In this document: in pieces, positions 62,990 through 64,000 of the stretch | Numbering within the stretch: position 1 is the first letter of the stretch | Layout of the letters: every line of letters begins with the position of its first letter | NCBI RefSeq assembly: GCF_000350225.1 | Contig: NW_005178862.1 | Coordinates: 1 to 64,000 of the forward strand | Length of the DNA stretch: 64,000 nucleotides | DNA from: Chondrus crispus | Taxonomy: Eukaryota > Rhodophyta > Florideophyceae > Gigartinales > Gigartinaceae | Reading direction: 5' to 3' | Translations under genes and position numbers: made by a program | Notes under the pieces: generated by a model | Told to the model about the DNA's origin: nothing | Seen by the model: the letters and a program-made list of their open reading frames with translations, nothing else | Database searches by the model: none

Positions 62990-63480
62990 TCTTCAGGCCA
63001 GAATCAAAAGGCGGCGTCTCTATAGATACGAAGATCGCCCGCCCCGGCGAGAAGATAGTTGTTGGTCAAAGAGTCTACGAACGGTTTGCTCCAATTCTGA
63101 GTGTCGGCAATATTGAAAGTACGAAAGTCTCTGAGAGCTATTTATGCCCCAAAAGAACAGATTTTTTTTTATTTAGAGCATCCCCACCGGTACGCAATCA
63201 AATCATCAAATAACAACACTTGGCACACTTTTTCTGTAATTTGATTGGCTCCCTAGAATTTGGTTGTTTCGTTATTTGGCTGTTTGATGCTTCGGAAAGA
63301 ACTGCCCCACCGGTGAGAACCAAATGAAGTACATTCCCCTCGTACTCACCATCGCATCCTTGTACTCACACTCGTACTCACCCTCGTATCGCACCCTCAG
63401 TCGTAGTCGCACGCTCACTCGAAACCCATCCCGCGACCTTCTCCCTCGCCACTCTGTCTGCACTCCTTCCCTCTCACCTC
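62990..63480. other. Intergenic region with a Harbinger-like end
   Basis: At 63173-63175 TTA is followed by GAGCATCCCCACCGGTA (63176-63192), almost identical to the ends of the Harbinger element at 38502-40813. A related GCCCCACCGGTGAG occurs near 63304 but in the same direction, so a complete MITE is not proven. Otherwise nothing is seen. Confidence 0.55.
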
Positions 63481-63559
63481 CACCGTGGACAAAGACAGAC
63501 TGCCGGCGCTGTCCTCCCTGCTCACGGACAGCACGCGCTCCCCACGCGACCGCGAGCAG

Positions 63560-64000
63560 CGCGATCCCGGAGAGAACATACGCGCCGGCGGCAGCGGTGC
63601 TGCGGCGGATGATTGGCTCGACAGCCGCGAGCGACGTTCTCCTGCGGCTGCTGCTGCTGCTGAGCAGCGAATCGCACTGCTCTAGCACTGTCTGCGCTTG
63701 TGAACCTGTCGGAGGACGAGGAGCCGGCGGCTCTGACGCACGCGGACGCGGTGCGGCTCGCAGCGCAGGTGGTCCTGGACGCGGACGTCGTCGCGCTGCA
63801 CGCGGCGCTGCTGTCCAACCTGACGCGCTTCGCGCCGGGCGTGGACGAAGCGGAGGGCGCGGACGGGTTTCGGGAGAGGGGCACGCTACTCGTGCTCGTG
63901 GAGAGGGTACCGAGTATTCCGAATGTGCTGCGGCTGTCGAATGCGTGCGCGAGCCAGGAGGGGAGGGACGTCCTGTTGGTCGAGGGAAGGCAGGCGGAGA
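63560..64000 (+). CDS. HGH1-like armadillo protein, partial, 5' end unclear
   Basis: From 63682 to the window end one frame reads LALSALVNLSEDEEPAALT, then VALHAALLSNLTRFAPG and TLLVLVERVPSIPNVL, which follows the N-terminal pattern of HGH1 (a chaperone for elongation factor 2): ALVNLS...LLSNLT. Upstream the likely match (AAAVLRRMIGSTAASDVLL) is in another frame, so a one-base shift near 63670, a sequencing error or a short intron lies between. The gene continues past the window. The sequence is very GC-rich, so several frames are open. Family call moderate, start unknown. Confidence 0.45.

Noticed and set aside
63272-63688. 138-codon minus-strand open frame
   Set aside because: Arg/Glu-rich low complexity overlapping the HGH1-like region; no motif.

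Overview
The window looks like nuclear DNA of a eukaryotic alga, most likely a red alga with compact genes. Host genes are nearly intron-free: a roughly 4,550-residue Tra1/TRRAP reads through as one exon. Only two host genes show introns, and these are 120-140 bp. Several proteins begin with plastid- or mitochondrion-type leaders. The transposons resemble families common in algae and oomycetes. The red-algal assignment is inference; no marker gene settles it.

Left gene block (1-9250): nucleoside diphosphate kinase (5' end cut by the window), an orphan helical protein, a ZNHIT2-like HIT zinc-finger protein, cardiolipin synthase, a glycosylasparaginase-type Ntn hydrolase, a plastid-type membrane protein with a DnaJ-like zinc finger, and a class II CPD photolyase. 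Next comes a pogo-like transposon (about 9868-15319) carrying a piggyBac-like transposon inside it. The TRA1 gene fills 16013-29653.

The middle (31.3-50.2 kb) is a transposon graveyard. A DDE_Tnp_4 transposase is split by a solo LTR, which is itself split by a Tc1/mariner element. One solo LTR sits inside another. A PIF/Harbinger element keeps clean terminal inverted repeats and a TTA target duplication. Two more solo LTRs, another decayed DDE_Tnp_4 transposase and a broken Ty1/copia fossil with 354/353-bp LTRs and an AAAGA target duplication follow. A 100-N gap lies at 50734-50833.

Right gene block (50.9-64 kb): a five-finger C2H2 protein with one intron, RRP6/EXOSC10, ribonucleotide reductase R2, an orphan disordered protein, a DUF1350 protein, tRNA Um44 methyltransferase TRM44, TRAPP subunit BET5/TRAPPC1, and the start of an HGH1-like gene cut by the window end. 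These are ordinary housekeeping genes (RNA processing, transcription, DNA precursor supply and repair, lipid and vesicle functions). They do not form one pathway.

The most unusual signals are structural. Three unrelated places (9.67, 32.8 and 47.5 kb) carry two abutting near-perfect palindromes arranged p, p-inverse, q-inverse, q, as if short inverted copies of both flanks had been pasted into a junction. The heptamer TACAGTA/TACTGTA recurs dozens of times in non-genic DNA and is almost absent from genes. A hairpin-bearing repeat of about 100 bp occurs twice.
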